A stretch of 64,000 nucleotides of DNA from an uncultured Gammaproteobacteria bacterium. GTDB lineage: Bacteria; Pseudomonadota; Gammaproteobacteria; Pseudomonadales; UBA5518. The notes beneath the pieces were generated by a model. That model did no database searches and was not told where the DNA came from. It was given only the letters and a program-made list of their open reading frames with translations. The translations under genes and the position numbers were made by a program. The DNA lies in the NCBI GenBank assembly GCA_903928015.1, contig CAIYPF010000030.1, positions 62,001 to 126,000 of the forward strand, given 5' to 3'. Below, one piece after another: positions 9,603-19,263 of the stretch (positions are counted from its first letter, which is position 1; each line of letters begins with the position of its first letter).

Positions 9603-10069
9603 ACGCAGACCCACTGGCCGCATTGAGACCCCTGCACCTGCCGGAAGCGGTGGGCTGGTGGCCGCCCGCGCCGCTGTGGTGGGTTCTGGCAGTGATCTGT
9701 CTGCTTGCGGTGTGCCTGATCGGCCGCGCGCTGCTTCGACATGCGCGGCGCAACCGCTACCGTCGCGCGGCACGCCGCGAACTTGCGGCAGCACTTCAAG
9801 AGGCCATCGCGACAGGCGATTCCCGCACGTTCGTCATGAGTGCCTCGTCGATACTGCGTCGCGCGGCACTCTGCCGCTATCCGCGCGCCGAGATCGCGCC
9901 GCTGCATGGCAAGGAATGGCTGCAATTCCTCGATCGCAGCGGACGTCTGACGGGTTTTTCAGAAGGGCCGGGGCAGGCGCTCGGACTGGCCGCGTACGGG
10001 CCTGCCGCGCAATGCGAACCCGCCGCGCTCGAGACGCTCTGTCGCCAGTGGCTCCGGAGGCACCGGTGA
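9599..10069 (+). CDS. DUF4381 membrane protein of the MoxR/Bat operon
   Basis: This 156-residue protein begins MNADPLAALRPLHLPEAVGWWPPAPLWW. It has one hydrophobic helix at about residues 25-45 (WWVLAVICLLAVCLIG), followed by a basic cytoplasmic region and a soluble C-terminal domain with the pattern HGKEWLQFLD. The layout is that of DUF4381 proteins, which sit at this place in many proteobacterial MoxR operons. The specific function is unknown. The ATG overlaps the stop of the DUF58 gene (ATGA). The start was taken from this overlap, not from the longer upstream frame that lies inside the DUF58 gene. Confidence 0.85.
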   Translation: MNADPLAALRPLHLPEAVGWWPPAPLWWVLAVICLLAVCLIGRALLRHARRNRYRRAARRELAAALQEAIATGDSRTFVMSASSILRRAALCRYPRAEIAPLHGKEWLQFLDRSGRLTGFSEGPGQALGLAAYGPAAQCEPAALETLCRQWLRRHR

Positions 10070-11091
10070 TCGAATTCCAGTTGCCCTGGGTTGCACTGCT
10101 GCTGCCGTTTCCTTGGCTGTTGCGCCGTCTGTTGCCACCCGCCGCGGGGAGCGCACCCGGACTTTATTTTCCGGACACAAGCAAGCTCGATGGCTTGGCC
10201 TCGCAAACGGGAACGCCGGCCGCGCGGCGCTCGAGGGCCCTGCTCCTCTGGGCGATCTGGGCGCTTCTGCTGCTCGCTGCAGCAGGGCCACGATGGCTGG
10301 GCGATGAAGTCTCCATACCCGCTTCAGGGCGCGATCTGATGTTGGCGATGGATATCTCCGCCAGCATGGAAACCGCCGACCTTGAACTCGACGGACGCCC
10401 CGCAGACAGGCTGCAGGTGGTGAAAGCCGTGGCCGGCGAATTCCTGCGCCGCCGCGAAGGTGACAGGGTGGGACTGATCCTCTTCGGCTCGAGCGCACAT
10501 CTGCAGGCGCCACTGAGTTTCGACCGCGCAACTGTCGGAAAACTGCTGCAGGAAGCGCAGATCGGCTTCGCCGGACGCAACACTGCCATCGGAGATGCGC
10601 TGGCGATTGCGGTAAAGCGCCTGCGCGACCGCCCCGAGTCAAGCAGGGTACTGATCCTGATGACGGATGGCGCCAATACCGCGGGCGAGATTCCGCCGCG
10701 CGAAGCGGCAGACCTGGCTGCGCGCTCGGGACTCAGGATCTACACCATCGGCATAGGCGCGGAGAGCATGGAATTGCCCGGCCTCCTGGGCGGCATGTTC
10801 GGCGCACGGCGCATCAACCCCTCGGCAGACCTCGACGAAGAGACACTCAGCTACATCGCCAGCAAAGGCGGGGGCCGCTATTTCCGTGCGCGGGATAGAC
10901 AGGAGCTGGAGTCGATCTACGCGGAACTCGACCGTCTGGAACCAGTGGCACAGGACGCCGACACACGCAGGCCCATGACCTCGCTCGCGCACTGGCCACT
11001 GGCAGCGGCCTTCCTCGCAACAATCGCACTCGCGGCGCTCGCAGTGCTGCGGCGTCATCAGGTCGAAGGCACAACCGGAGGTCGCGCATGA
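10066..11091 (+). CDS. batA: BatA-like membrane VWA-domain protein
   Basis: The 341-residue product has an N-terminal hydrophobic segment (about 5-24), a second membrane helix (about 58-75) and a VWA domain with the MIDAS motif DISAS (Asp96, Ser98, Ser100). It ends with a C-terminal membrane helix (LAAAFLATIALAALAVL). The later MIDAS elements (GRNTAIGDAL and LMTDGANT) are present, so it should bind a divalent metal. BatA proteins are thought to form a periplasm-facing envelope complex assisted by MoxR. The GTG start at 10066 overlaps the preceding stop (GTGA); longer versions of this frame begin inside the neighbouring genes. Confidence 0.87.
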   Translation: MIEFQLPWVALLLPFPWLLRRLLPPAAGSAPGLYFPDTSKLDGLASQTGTPAARRSRALLLWAIWALLLLAAAGPRWLGDEVSIPASGRDLMLAMDISASMETADLELDGRPADRLQVVKAVAGEFLRRREGDRVGLILFGSSAHLQAPLSFDRATVGKLLQEAQIGFAGRNTAIGDALAIAVKRLRDRPESSRVLILMTDGANTAGEIPPREAADLAARSGLRIYTIGIGAESMELPGLLGGMFGARRINPSADLDEETLSYIASKGGGRYFRARDRQELESIYAELDRLEPVAQDADTRRPMTSLAHWPLAAAFLATIALAALAVLRRHQVEGTTGGRA

Positions 11092-12926
11092 GCGATGCAC
11101 TCCAGGCCTTCCATTTCCTGCGTCCCTGGTGGCTGCTCGCGATGCTTCCGGCGTTGTGGCTCGCGCGTGCATGCCTGGCGCAGAACGCCGCCACGGCGGC
11201 ATGGGCACGCGTGATCGAGCCCGCGCTGCTCGCCGCGCTTCTGCTGCCGCAGGCAGTGCGTCGCGGGCCGCTCCCTCTTGCCCTGCTTGCAGCAGGCTGG
11301 AGCCTTGCCGTGATCGGCCTCGCCGGGCCCGCATGGGAGCGCCTGCCGGAGCCCGTGCACCGCAGGGGCGATGCACTGGTGGTGGGGCTGGATCTCAGCG
11401 CGTCGATGCTGGCAGCGGATCTCTCCCCTACCCGCCTTGCGCGGGCACGTTTCAAGCTGAACGACCTGCTGGCGACGCGCCGCGACGCCTACACCGCGTT
11501 GCTCGCCTACGCTGGCGACGCGCATGTCGTCACGCCGCTGTCCGACGACACCGGCACCCTGAGTGCAATGTTGCCGGCGCTGGATCCAGGAATCATGCCC
11601 GTGCAAGGCAATGATCCGGTGGCGGCGCTGCGACTCGGGCTGGAACTGCTGCGCGGCGCTGGAGCGCAGGAGGGGCGCGTGCTGTTGGTGACGGACGCAC
11701 TGGAGGAGGCGCAGGCGCGCAGAATGGCTGCGATGCTGGACGGCACTGGCGTATCGCTCGCCGTGCTTGCTGTGGGCACACGCGATGGCGCGCCTGTGCC
11801 GCTCGCCGAGGGCGGATTCGCGCGTGACCGCTCGGGCGGCATTGCCGTCCCGAGGCTCGATGTGGAGGGCATGCGGGCGGCGGCAGGCATCGCCGGCGCT
11901 GCATTCCACGAGATCAGCGTGGATGACTCGGACGTCCGGGCGCTGCTGCCGGAATCGCTCTCAGGAAAGGCCGATACACGGAAAGACGACAACCGTGTCT
12001 ACGACCAGTGGCGCGACCGCGCTCCATGGGTTGCGCTGTGCCTGCTGCCATTGGCCGCGATCGGATTCCGGCGCGGCTGGTTGCTGCTGCTGCCGCTGTG
12101 CCTCGGACTGCAGGCACCGCGAGCAGAAGCGCTCGAGTGGCAGGACCTGTGGCTACGCAAGGACCAGCAGGGAGCTGCAGCGCTGGCAGCAGGTGACGCG
12201 GCGCGAGCAGCGAGCCTGTTCAACGACCCGGCGTGGAAGGGCAGCGCCCAGTACCAGGCCAGCGACTGGAGCGCCGCTGCCGAGTCCTTTGCCCGTTCGG
12301 AAGGCGCCGACGCCGACTACAACCGCGGCAATGCGCTGGCGCGTGCCGGCAAACTTCCCGAGGCCCTCGCCGCCTACGACGCCGCACTCAAGGCATCTCC
12401 CGGCATGCAGGACGCCGCAGCCAACCGCAAACTGGTCGAAGACCTGCTGCGCCAGCAGCAGTCCGCGCCGAAGGACCCCTCGTCTTCGCCCAAAAGCGGC
12501 GACGGCACATCCGGTGAGCAGCAGCAATCCGGCCAGCAAAACGGCAAGAGCCGGTCCGACAATTCCGGAAAATCCGACAACTCCGACCCGTCCGGCAAAC
12601 CCGACAACTCCGGCAAGGGAGAGAAAGAACAGTCCGGTTCTGCAGCCAAGCCGTCCGCTGAGGACGCAGCCGGGTCTGAACAAAATGCCGACTCCCGCTC
12701 GCCGCAGGCGAAAGAGGAAGCCGGGGCATCCAGTAGCGCGCCGACGCCCGGCGAAGATGCCGGAGCACAGACCGCTGATGGCGCCGTGGAAGCAGATGGC
12801 GCCGCGAAGGAGCAGGATCAGGCGGTCGAGCAATGGCTTCGGCAGGTACCCGATGATCCGGGCGCGCTGCTGCGACGGAAGTTCGAGTACGAGGCACGGC
12901 AGCGGGCAGGAGGAGAGCGGCAGTGA
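11088..12926 (+). CDS. batB: BatB/BatC fusion: VWA domain plus TPR and low-complexity tail
   Basis: The 612-residue protein has N-terminal membrane helices, a VWA domain with an intact MIDAS DLSAS (Asp102, Ser104, Ser106), another helix near 308-325, then TPR-like helices (about 355-450, including YNRGNALARAGKLPEALAAYDAALKASPG). This is followed by about 100 residues rich in Ser, Gly, Asp, Asn, Gln and Lys. In other bacteria the VWA (BatB) and TPR (BatC) parts are often separate genes; here they form one frame. The final segment (EQWLRQVPDDPGALLRRKF) is typical of the BatC end. It overlaps batA and batD by 4 nt each, so the operon is translationally coupled. The partner substrates are unknown. 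Confidence 0.88.
   Translation: MSDALQAFHFLRPWWLLAMLPALWLARACLAQNAATAAWARVIEPALLAALLLPQAVRRGPLPLALLAAGWSLAVIGLAGPAWERLPEPVHRRGDALVVGLDLSASMLAADLSPTRLARARFKLNDLLATRRDAYTALLAYAGDAHVVTPLSDDTGTLSAMLPALDPGIMPVQGNDPVAALRLGLELLRGAGAQEGRVLLVTDALEEAQARRMAAMLDGTGVSLAVLAVGTRDGAPVPLAEGGFARDRSGGIAVPRLDVEGMRAAAGIAGAAFHEISVDDSDVRALLPESLSGKADTRKDDNRVYDQWRDRAPWVALCLLPLAAIGFRRGWLLLLPLCLGLQAPRAEALEWQDLWLRKDQQGAAALAAGDAARAASLFNDPAWKGSAQYQASDWSAAAESFARSEGADADYNRGNALARAGKLPEALAAYDAALKASPGMQDAAANRKLVEDLLRQQQSAPKDPSSSPKSGDGTSGEQQQSGQQNGKSRSDNSGKSDNSDPSGKPDNSGKGEKEQSGSAAKPSAEDAAGSEQNADSRSPQAKEEAGASSSAPTPGEDAGAQTADGAVEADGAAKEQDQAVEQWLRQVPDDPGALLRRKFEYEARQRAGGERQ
12544..12617 (+). repeat. Short degenerate tandem repeats inside batB
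   Basis: The DNA cycles through variants of TCCGACAACTCCGG-AAA, giving the peptide pattern SDNSGK / SDNSDPSGK / PDNSGK. It encodes the centre of the hydrophilic linker after the TPR region. Such repeats can vary in copy number between strains, but no frameshift is visible here. Confidence 0.5.
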
Positions 12927-14617
12927 GGGGAAGATGTTTTGTCTGGCTGGGCTGTGTGCTGGCCCTGATGGCGACTCATGCGCTGGCAGGCGTCAGCGCA
13001 GCGACCGATCGCAGCACCGTGAGCGTGACCGAAACATTCGAACTGCACATCAAGGTCGACGGGGCCATGAATGCCGATGAACCGGTGCTCGATCCCCTGC
13101 AGCAGGACTTCGAGATTCTCTCCACCAGCCGCAACCATCGCATCAGTCTGATCCAGGGACAGCGGGAGTCCTACACGGAGTGGGTGGTGGTGCTGCTGCC
13201 AAAGCGCAGCGGCACCCTTCGGATACCACCGGTCACCGTGGGCAGCGATACCACCGAGGCGCTGGACTTGAGCGTGACCGAGGACCTTTCGACCGGCAAC
13301 ACACCCTCCGGTGACGTGAGCCTCGAACTCACGACGGACGCAAGCGAGGTTCACGTGCAGCAGCAACTGCTCGTGACCGTACGACTGATGCACGGCGTGA
13401 ACCTCGCTTCGGGCGCCACGCTAGAGGAGTTGGAAATTCCCGGTGCGGTGGTGCGAAAAATCGACGAGGGCAGCCACGAACAGCTGGTGGGCGGACGCCG
13501 TTTCGGCGTCTTCGAACGGCGTTATGCCGTGTTCCCGCAAAAGAGCGGCGAACTCGAACTGCCTGTGCTCCGATTCCGTGGCAGCACGGGCAGCGACTCC
13601 TGGTTCGACCGTTTCGATAACAGCGGCAGGCAACTGCGGCTGCAAACCGCCAGCCGCGTGCTCCGCATCCTGCCACCCGAGCAGGGGGCATCGCCCTGGA
13701 TTCCGGCGGGCAACCTGAGCATTGTCGAAACCTGGGATCACAGCCCGGACTCGCTGCGCGCGGGCGAGTCGGCCACGCGCAGCATCACCATCACCGCAGA
13801 GGGGCTGACCGGTGCGCAGATCCCGCCCATCCCCGATCCCGACTTGCCGGGCCTGCGCTTCTACGCCGACAAACCGGAAATCAGTGATACCGCCTCAGCG
13901 ACCGGGGTAACAGGCACTCGCGTCCAGCGAGTGGCCGTGATTGCGCAGCAGAGCGGGGACATCAACTTGCCGGAGCTGCGCGTGCGCTGGTGGGATACCG
14001 CCCACAACAGATTCGACGAAGCGGTAGTGCCGGCACGGAGCCTGCGCGTACTGCCCGGGGCAGGTGCACCCTCCCCCGCCGCCCCGCTCACAACGACCGG
14101 GCCCGAGCCGGCGACGGCTGCGCCAAACGCTGCGATATCAGACGCAGAGCCAACGCCTCCAGCGCTACCCGCGAGGGCACCGGTGGCATGGATGACAGCC
14201 ACCGCCGCGAGCCTGTTGCTGGCGGTGTTCTTCGCAATACAGTGGATGCGCCTGCGCGGCGTGGCGAGGGTGGTCGAGACGGAGCGCGCGTCCCTGGTGC
14301 CGGAGGCGGAAAAACCCGCTTTTGCACGACTGGAAACAGCCTGTCAGGCGGCCGATGCGAGTGGTGCGTCAGCCGCGCTGCTCGATTGGGCCAGGGCGGC
14401 ATTTCCGGAAGCATCAGCCCGGTCGCTCGCGGATCTTCGGGCCATCACTGGAGATCAGGCGATGGGAGCGGCGGTGGATGCCATGATGGCGAGCCGCTAC
14501 GCCGTGGAAAAAAGCCCGTGGGACGGAAACACTCTCCTGTCTGTTGCAGCCAGACACCGCCCTGGCAGCGGACATCGGCAAGACGGGAAAACAGCCCTGC
14601 CGAAACTCTACGCCTGA
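12923..14617 (+). CDS. batD: BatD-like exported membrane-anchored protein
   Basis: The 564-residue product starts with a signal peptide (about residues 1-23, ending in ALAG-V), followed by BatD-type immunoglobulin-like domains (start ATDRSTVSVTETFELHIKVDGA). A membrane helix lies at about 415-435 (WMTATAASLLLAVFFAIQW) and a small cytoplasmic tail follows. BatD proteins are the last Bat components and were linked to aerotolerance in Bacteroides; the role in Proteobacteria is less clear. The start is GTG overlapping the batB stop. The next gene (kch-like) is convergent, 10 nt away. Confidence 0.85.
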   Translation: MRGRCFVWLGCVLALMATHALAGVSAATDRSTVSVTETFELHIKVDGAMNADEPVLDPLQQDFEILSTSRNHRISLIQGQRESYTEWVVVLLPKRSGTLRIPPVTVGSDTTEALDLSVTEDLSTGNTPSGDVSLELTTDASEVHVQQQLLVTVRLMHGVNLASGATLEELEIPGAVVRKIDEGSHEQLVGGRRFGVFERRYAVFPQKSGELELPVLRFRGSTGSDSWFDRFDNSGRQLRLQTASRVLRILPPEQGASPWIPAGNLSIVETWDHSPDSLRAGESATRSITITAEGLTGAQIPPIPDPDLPGLRFYADKPEISDTASATGVTGTRVQRVAVIAQQSGDINLPELRVRWWDTAHNRFDEAVVPARSLRVLPGAGAPSPAAPLTTTGPEPATAAPNAAISDAEPTPPALPARAPVAWMTATAASLLLAVFFAIQWMRLRGVARVVETERASLVPEAEKPAFARLETACQAADASGASAALLDWARAAFPEASARSLADLRAITGDQAMGAAVDAMMASRYAVEKSPWDGNTLLSVAARHRPGSGHRQDGKTALPKLYA

Positions 14618-14627
14618 GGGATCGCCT

Positions 14628-15719
14628 TCAGGCTCTGGTCCCGGCGAGGCGCGACTCCAGTTCCGTGCGTCCCTGCGAGCCCGCCATCACGACCACCACA
14701 TGCCCCGGCTCGATACGGAAATCGCTGCCGGGATTGAAGATCCACTCCTCGCGAAAGCGCACCGCAAGCAGCAGATAACCCGCACCGCGCAGACGCAACT
14801 CGTCTACCGTTCTGGGCGCGAACCCTGGCGGCACCACGAACTCCTCCACCCTGAGCCCGCCCTCCGAGCGCAGCATTTCGTCGAGGAAATTGACGACGTT
14901 GGGGCGGATCATGGCCGAGGCGATGCGCATCCCGCCGGTGAAATCAGGCGAGATCACGTCATCGGCACCGGCCTTGCGCATCTTCGCGATATTGCGGACC
15001 TCGTGGGCACGCGCGATGACACGAACCCGCGGGTTCATCTGCCGCGCGGTGATGGTGATCATCAGGTTGCGCGAGTCGTCACCGGTAACGGCGAAGACAC
15101 CGGCGGCGTCCATGACGTCTGCCGCTTCGAGGAGTGCGTCGTCGGATGCGTCGCCGTGCAGGAAGAGCAGGTCCTCGAAAGTGTCGCGGTTCTCGTCGAA
15201 ACGGGCGGGGTTGGCATCGATGGCGACGAATTTCCGGCCTGTGACCTGCAGTTCGTAGGCTGTGTTTCGCCCGACACGACCGAAGCCGCAAACGATGTAG
15301 TGCCCGCTCAGCTTGCGGATGCGGTTTTCCATGCGACGTCTCCGAAGGGTCTGATCCAGGTCTTTCTCAAGGAAGAAGACCGACAGGCTGGTGAAAAGGA
15401 AGGTGAGTGCACCGAATCCGACGATGGCAATCAGGCCGGCGAAGATCCTCTCGCCCGTCGTATCGAGCCTGACGACCTCCCCGTACCCGACCGTGGAGAT
15501 CGTGATAAGCGCCATATAAAGCGCATCGGACCACGTGGCATGGCGATCGCCCGCCTCGTGGAAACCCACTGTGGCAACGACCGTTACCAGCAACACCACG
15601 CCCGCTGCAGCGACGATGCGCCCCGTCAGCCGCGGCAGAGCGGAGTCGGCGCCGAGCGAGATTCCGAACTTGTGGCGGGAGTCGCGACCGTGGCCCGGCG
15701 GCCCCAAGGGATACTTCAT
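14628..15719 (-). CDS. Potassium channel protein with RCK/TrkA-N domain
   Basis: The 363-residue protein has two transmembrane helices (about 34-53 and 91-113) flanking a pore loop with the K+ selectivity filter TVGYG (76-80). The regulatory RCK domain has a GFGRVG nucleotide-binding motif (145-150), and a C-terminal TrkA-C-like domain ends near residue 350 (GHVVVVMAG). This is the MthK/Kch two-helix architecture. It probably passes K+ at the inner membrane under ligand control. The ATG lies one nt after the pepN stop, so the two are likely co-transcribed. Confidence 0.9.
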   Translation of the reverse strand: MKYPLGPPGHGRDSRHKFGISLGADSALPRLTGRIVAAAGVVLLVTVVATVGFHEAGDRHATWSDALYMALITISTVGYGEVVRLDTTGERIFAGLIAIVGFGALTFLFTSLSVFFLEKDLDQTLRRRRMENRIRKLSGHYIVCGFGRVGRNTAYELQVTGRKFVAIDANPARFDENRDTFEDLLFLHGDASDDALLEAADVMDAAGVFAVTGDDSRNLMITITARQMNPRVRVIARAHEVRNIAKMRKAGADDVISPDFTGGMRIASAMIRPNVVNFLDEMLRSEGGLRVEEFVVPPGFAPRTVDELRLRGAGYLLLAVRFREEWIFNPGSDFRIEPGHVVVVMAGSQGRTELESRLAGTRA

Positions 15720-15720
15720 A

Positions 15721-18372
15721 TCAGGCTCCGGGGACAGCGAGGCTCTTGCTCACCACCTCGAAGCAGTCGGGCGAGAGGGCCGGCAGATCCCGCAGCGACT
15801 CGAGGGTGGATCGCATGGCCTCGGCATGCAGCGGGGCGTGGCGGCGCCAGCGTGTGAGCGGCGCCAGCAGGCGGGCTGCAACCTGCGGGTTCATCGGATC
15901 GAGCAGTGCCACCTGCTCGCCGAGGAAGCGGTATCCCGCGCCATCAACACGGTGGAAACCCGGTGCGTTTGCGCTGCAGAAAGCGCCGATCAGCGCCCGC
16001 ACACGGTTGGGATTGCGCAGTTCGAAATCGGGGTGGCTGAGCAGCGCGCGCACATCGTCCAGGGTGTCGGCATGAGGGCGCTGCGCCTGCACGCTGAACC
16101 AGAGATTCAGGGCCAGTGCTTCCTTGCGCCATCGCTGCTCGAAATCACGCAGGATCGCCGGCGCTCCGCCAGCAGCAGGATCCGGATCGCCCTGCACCAG
16201 AGCCGTGAGTGCCGCCAGACGATCCGTCATGTTGACGGCCGTCAGGTACTGCTCTCTCGCCAATGCACGGCACTCGTCGTCGCCGAGCAAGGACAGGTAA
16301 TGCAGGCAGGCATTGCGCAGGCTCCTGCGGCCAACCTGATCCGGGTCGACGCGGTAGTCGGCGTCCGGCGCGAGGCGCCTGTAGCAGGCGAGCAGCTCGG
16401 ACCGCAGGCTAGCGGCGAGGGCCCGCCGCTCCGCCTGCCGCGCGGCGTGGATCGCCAGCGGATCGATGAGCTCGGCAAGTTCGCCGAGATAGGTTTCGGC
16501 AGGCAGCACCAGCATCTGCGCCACCGTGGCCGGATCGGCCGCCTCGTCACGCAACAATGCGCGGAAAGCACCTTCAAGACCGGCATCGGCGCCCGCGGCG
16601 CCCTGCCCGGCCACACGTGCCTGCAGGACACGCAGCGCGAGGGTCTGTCCTGCGTCCCACCGCGCGAAGCCGTCGCTGTCCAGGCGCATCAGGCGCTCAA
16701 GGTCCGAACTGCTGTAGTCGAAGCTGGACTTCACCGGCGCGGAGAACCCTCTCAGCAGACTGGGCACAGGGCGCTCGGGAATCCCGTGAAACACGAAAGT
16801 GCTTTCGGCTTGGGTCAGCTCCAGCACCTGCTCGGTGGCAGGAACACCACCGCCTGAAGCAAAGGAAATCTCGCCCGCACTGCCGACCAGTCCCAGACGA
16901 ACGGGAATATGCATGGGCGCTTTGTACGGCTGCCCGGGGGTGGGCGGGCAAGACTGCGAGACGTGGAGGCGATAGCTGCCCGTCGATGGGTCGTAGTCGT
17001 CACGGAACGCCAGGTGCGGCGTTCCGGCTTGCGTGTACCAGAGCCTGAACTGCCCGAGGTCGCGACCACTCGCATCCTCCATGGCGCGCACGAAATCCTC
17101 CGTGGTCACCGCCTGCCCGTCGTGACGCTCGAAGTAGAGATCCGAACCGCGCCGGAAGGTGTCGGCTCCGATCAGCTCGCGGATCATGCGCACCAGTTCG
17201 GCGCCCTTCTCATAGACGGTGAGCGTGTAGAAATTGTTGATCTCGAGATAGGAGTCGGGACGCACGGGGTGCGCCATCGGGCCACCGTCCTCGGCAAACT
17301 GCGCAGTGCGCAGGAGCGCTACGTTCTCGATGCGGCGCACCACGCTCGCGCCCGTATCGGCAGAGAACTGCGCGTCGCGGAACACCGTGAAACCTTCCTT
17401 GAGACTCAACTGGAACCAGTCCCTGCAGGTGACGCGGTTGCCGGACCAGTTGTGGAAATACTCGTGTGCCACGATGCCCGCGATGCGCAGAAAACCCGCA
17501 TCGGTCGTGATGTCCTGATGCGCCAGCACGCAGGAGGTGTTGAATACGTTCAGCCCCTTGTTCTCCATGGCCCCCATGTTGAAATCATCGACGGCGACGA
17601 TCATGAAGATGTCGAGATCGTACTCGCGCCCGTAGACCTCCTCGTCCCAGCGCATCGACTGCTTGAGTGCCTCCATGCCGAAGGCACATTTGTCGAGGTC
17701 TTTGGCCTCCACGAATATCCGGAGTGCCACCTCGCGCCCGGAACGCGTGACGAAGCTGTCGTCGAGCGAGGCAAGATCACCCGCTACCAGCGCGAACAGG
17801 TAACTGGGTTTGGGGAAAGGATCCTCCCAGCGCACCCAGTGACGCCCGTCGGGGAGTTCACCACGGGCCGTTTCGTTGCCGTTCGAGAGCAGCACCGGAA
17901 AGCCCTCGCGCGGTGCCACGATCTCGGTGGTGAAACGTGCGAGGACGTCGGGCCGGTCAGGAAAAAACGTGATGCGCCGGAAGCCCTCTGGCTCGCATTG
18001 CGTGCAGAACATGCCGCGCGAGCGGTACAAACCCTCCAGAGCGGTGTTCTTGTGCGGCTCTATGCGCACCTCGCTCTCGAGGACGAACTGTGCCGGCACC
18101 GATGCGATCCGGAGGAGGTCGTCCTCGTGACGGAATTCGCCCGGCTGCAGCCTGCGGCCGTCGATCGACAGCGACTCGAGCACAAGGCCCTGCCCGTTCA
18201 GTTGCAGGCCGGCATCAAGGTTGTCGACTGCAGGATTGCGCCGCAGGGCGAGACGGCTGCGAACCAGCGTCGAGGTGTCGCCGAGTTCGAAGCGCAGTTC
18301 CACCGTATCGACCAGAAAGTCCGGAGGACGGTACTCCGACAAACGGGTGACGCGGGGCTGGGCGTCTTTCAT
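15721..18372 (-). CDS. pepN: Aminopeptidase N (M1 zinc metallopeptidase)
   Basis: PepN removes N-terminal residues from peptides in the cytoplasm. The 883-residue product matches the family length (870 in E. coli). It shows the exopeptidase motif GAMEN (267-271) and the zinc site HEYFH (303-307) with the third ligand Glu326 in LKEGFT. The catalytic base is Glu304. The start ATG at 18372 is preceded by an AGGAG ribosome-binding site about 9 nt away. The channel gene follows after one nt; DUF2797 and YeaC-like genes are upstream on the same strand, a neighbourhood found in Pseudomonas. Confidence 0.97.
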   Translation of the reverse strand: MKDAQPRVTRLSEYRPPDFLVDTVELRFELGDTSTLVRSRLALRRNPAVDNLDAGLQLNGQGLVLESLSIDGRRLQPGEFRHEDDLLRIASVPAQFVLESEVRIEPHKNTALEGLYRSRGMFCTQCEPEGFRRITFFPDRPDVLARFTTEIVAPREGFPVLLSNGNETARGELPDGRHWVRWEDPFPKPSYLFALVAGDLASLDDSFVTRSGREVALRIFVEAKDLDKCAFGMEALKQSMRWDEEVYGREYDLDIFMIVAVDDFNMGAMENKGLNVFNTSCVLAHQDITTDAGFLRIAGIVAHEYFHNWSGNRVTCRDWFQLSLKEGFTVFRDAQFSADTGASVVRRIENVALLRTAQFAEDGGPMAHPVRPDSYLEINNFYTLTVYEKGAELVRMIRELIGADTFRRGSDLYFERHDGQAVTTEDFVRAMEDASGRDLGQFRLWYTQAGTPHLAFRDDYDPSTGSYRLHVSQSCPPTPGQPYKAPMHIPVRLGLVGSAGEISFASGGGVPATEQVLELTQAESTFVFHGIPERPVPSLLRGFSAPVKSSFDYSSSDLERLMRLDSDGFARWDAGQTLALRVLQARVAGQGAAGADAGLEGAFRALLRDEAADPATVAQMLVLPAETYLGELAELIDPLAIHAARQAERRALAASLRSELLACYRRLAPDADYRVDPDQVGRRSLRNACLHYLSLLGDDECRALAREQYLTAVNMTDRLAALTALVQGDPDPAAGGAPAILRDFEQRWRKEALALNLWFSVQAQRPHADTLDDVRALLSHPDFELRNPNRVRALIGAFCSANAPGFHRVDGAGYRFLGEQVALLDPMNPQVAARLLAPLTRWRRHAPLHAEAMRSTLESLRDLPALSPDCFEVVSKSLAVPGA

Positions 18373-18426
18373 GCGGCGTTCTCCTCTGCAGGCGTGACCG
18401 GCAACGGTGGCAGGCGGGCGGCGGGA

Positions 18427-19263
18427 TCAGTCCGCGGCGCTGACCCTTACGTGATAGGACGTGAAATTGCGGACGTTAAACACCTGATTGCCGAACATCA
18501 GGTACTGGCCCTTGATGCCCGTCAGGCGACCCTCGATCACAGGGGTCTTGTCCAGATTCAGGGACTGCGGCTTGAGCGGATATTCCCTCACGGGATACTC
18601 GATGCTGGTGATGGCGGCATCGGGCAAGGTTTGCACGCTCGCCTCGCCGAACTGCAAACGCAGGTCTTCCAGCGCAGCGCGATGCGTATCAAGAAGCCGT
18701 GAGGCCTCTGCACGCAGATCAACGGGCGCTGCCGGACCACCGAGCATCAGACGCCAGTTGGTCTTGTCGGCCACGCTCTGGCCGAACAGGACCTCGGCGA
18801 GCCCCGAGAGCCGGCGCGTGGAAACGCGCAGCACGGGCAACGCCTCGATGGCGCCCTGATCGATCCACCGGGTTGGAACCTGCGTGGCCCGGGTAATGCC
18901 GACCTTGAGACCCGAGGAATTCGCCAGATACACGATGTGCGGCACCATGCATGCGCCCTGCGCCCACTCCGGCTCCCGGCAAGTACCGAGATGGAAGTGG
19001 CAGGTCTCGGGTTTGACGATGCAGCCGTCGCACTGCGCGAGGCGCTGGAAACAGGGGTAGCAATACCCCTGGCCGAAGCTGCGCTTGCTCTTGCGGCCGC
19101 AATGACAGCAGGTGATGACGCCGATGTACTCGATGCGAAGGGTGTTGCCGATGTGCGGCCCCAGAGGAAGCTCCACATCTCCCAGCGGCAAGGCGTAGGA
19201 AACAGGCGCTGCGAGCACGGAGCGCAGTTTGTCGAGTGGTCCACAGCCCAGTTCCATGGGCAT
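18427..19263 (-). CDS. DUF2797 protein with zinc-ribbon-like cysteines
   Basis: The 278-residue product has clustered CxxC pairs: CCHCGRKSKRSFGQGYCYPC and later CDGCxxxPETCHFHLGTC. These suggest a zinc-binding ribbon, followed by a domain with VYLANSSGLKVGITRxxQxPTRWIDQGA. That second part resembles the GIY-YIG-like segment noted in DUF2797 proteins. The function is unknown. The start at 19263 overlaps the preceding gene's stop (TGATG), which rules out the longer upstream frame. pepN follows 54 nt later. Confidence 0.85.
   Translation of the reverse strand: MPMELGCGPLDKLRSVLAAPVSYALPLGDVELPLGPHIGNTLRIEYIGVITCCHCGRKSKRSFGQGYCYPCFQRLAQCDGCIVKPETCHFHLGTCREPEWAQGACMVPHIVYLANSSGLKVGITRATQVPTRWIDQGAIEALPVLRVSTRRLSGLAEVLFGQSVADKTNWRLMLGGPAAPVDLRAEASRLLDTHRAALEDLRLQFGEASVQTLPDAAITSIEYPVREYPLKPQSLNLDKTPVIEGRLTGIKGQYLMFGNQVFNVRNFTSYHVRVSAAD

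Noticed and set aside
16909-18702. 597-codon open frame on the plus strand opposite pepN
   Set aside because: Antisense to pepN codons; no domain pattern and no ribosome-binding site.
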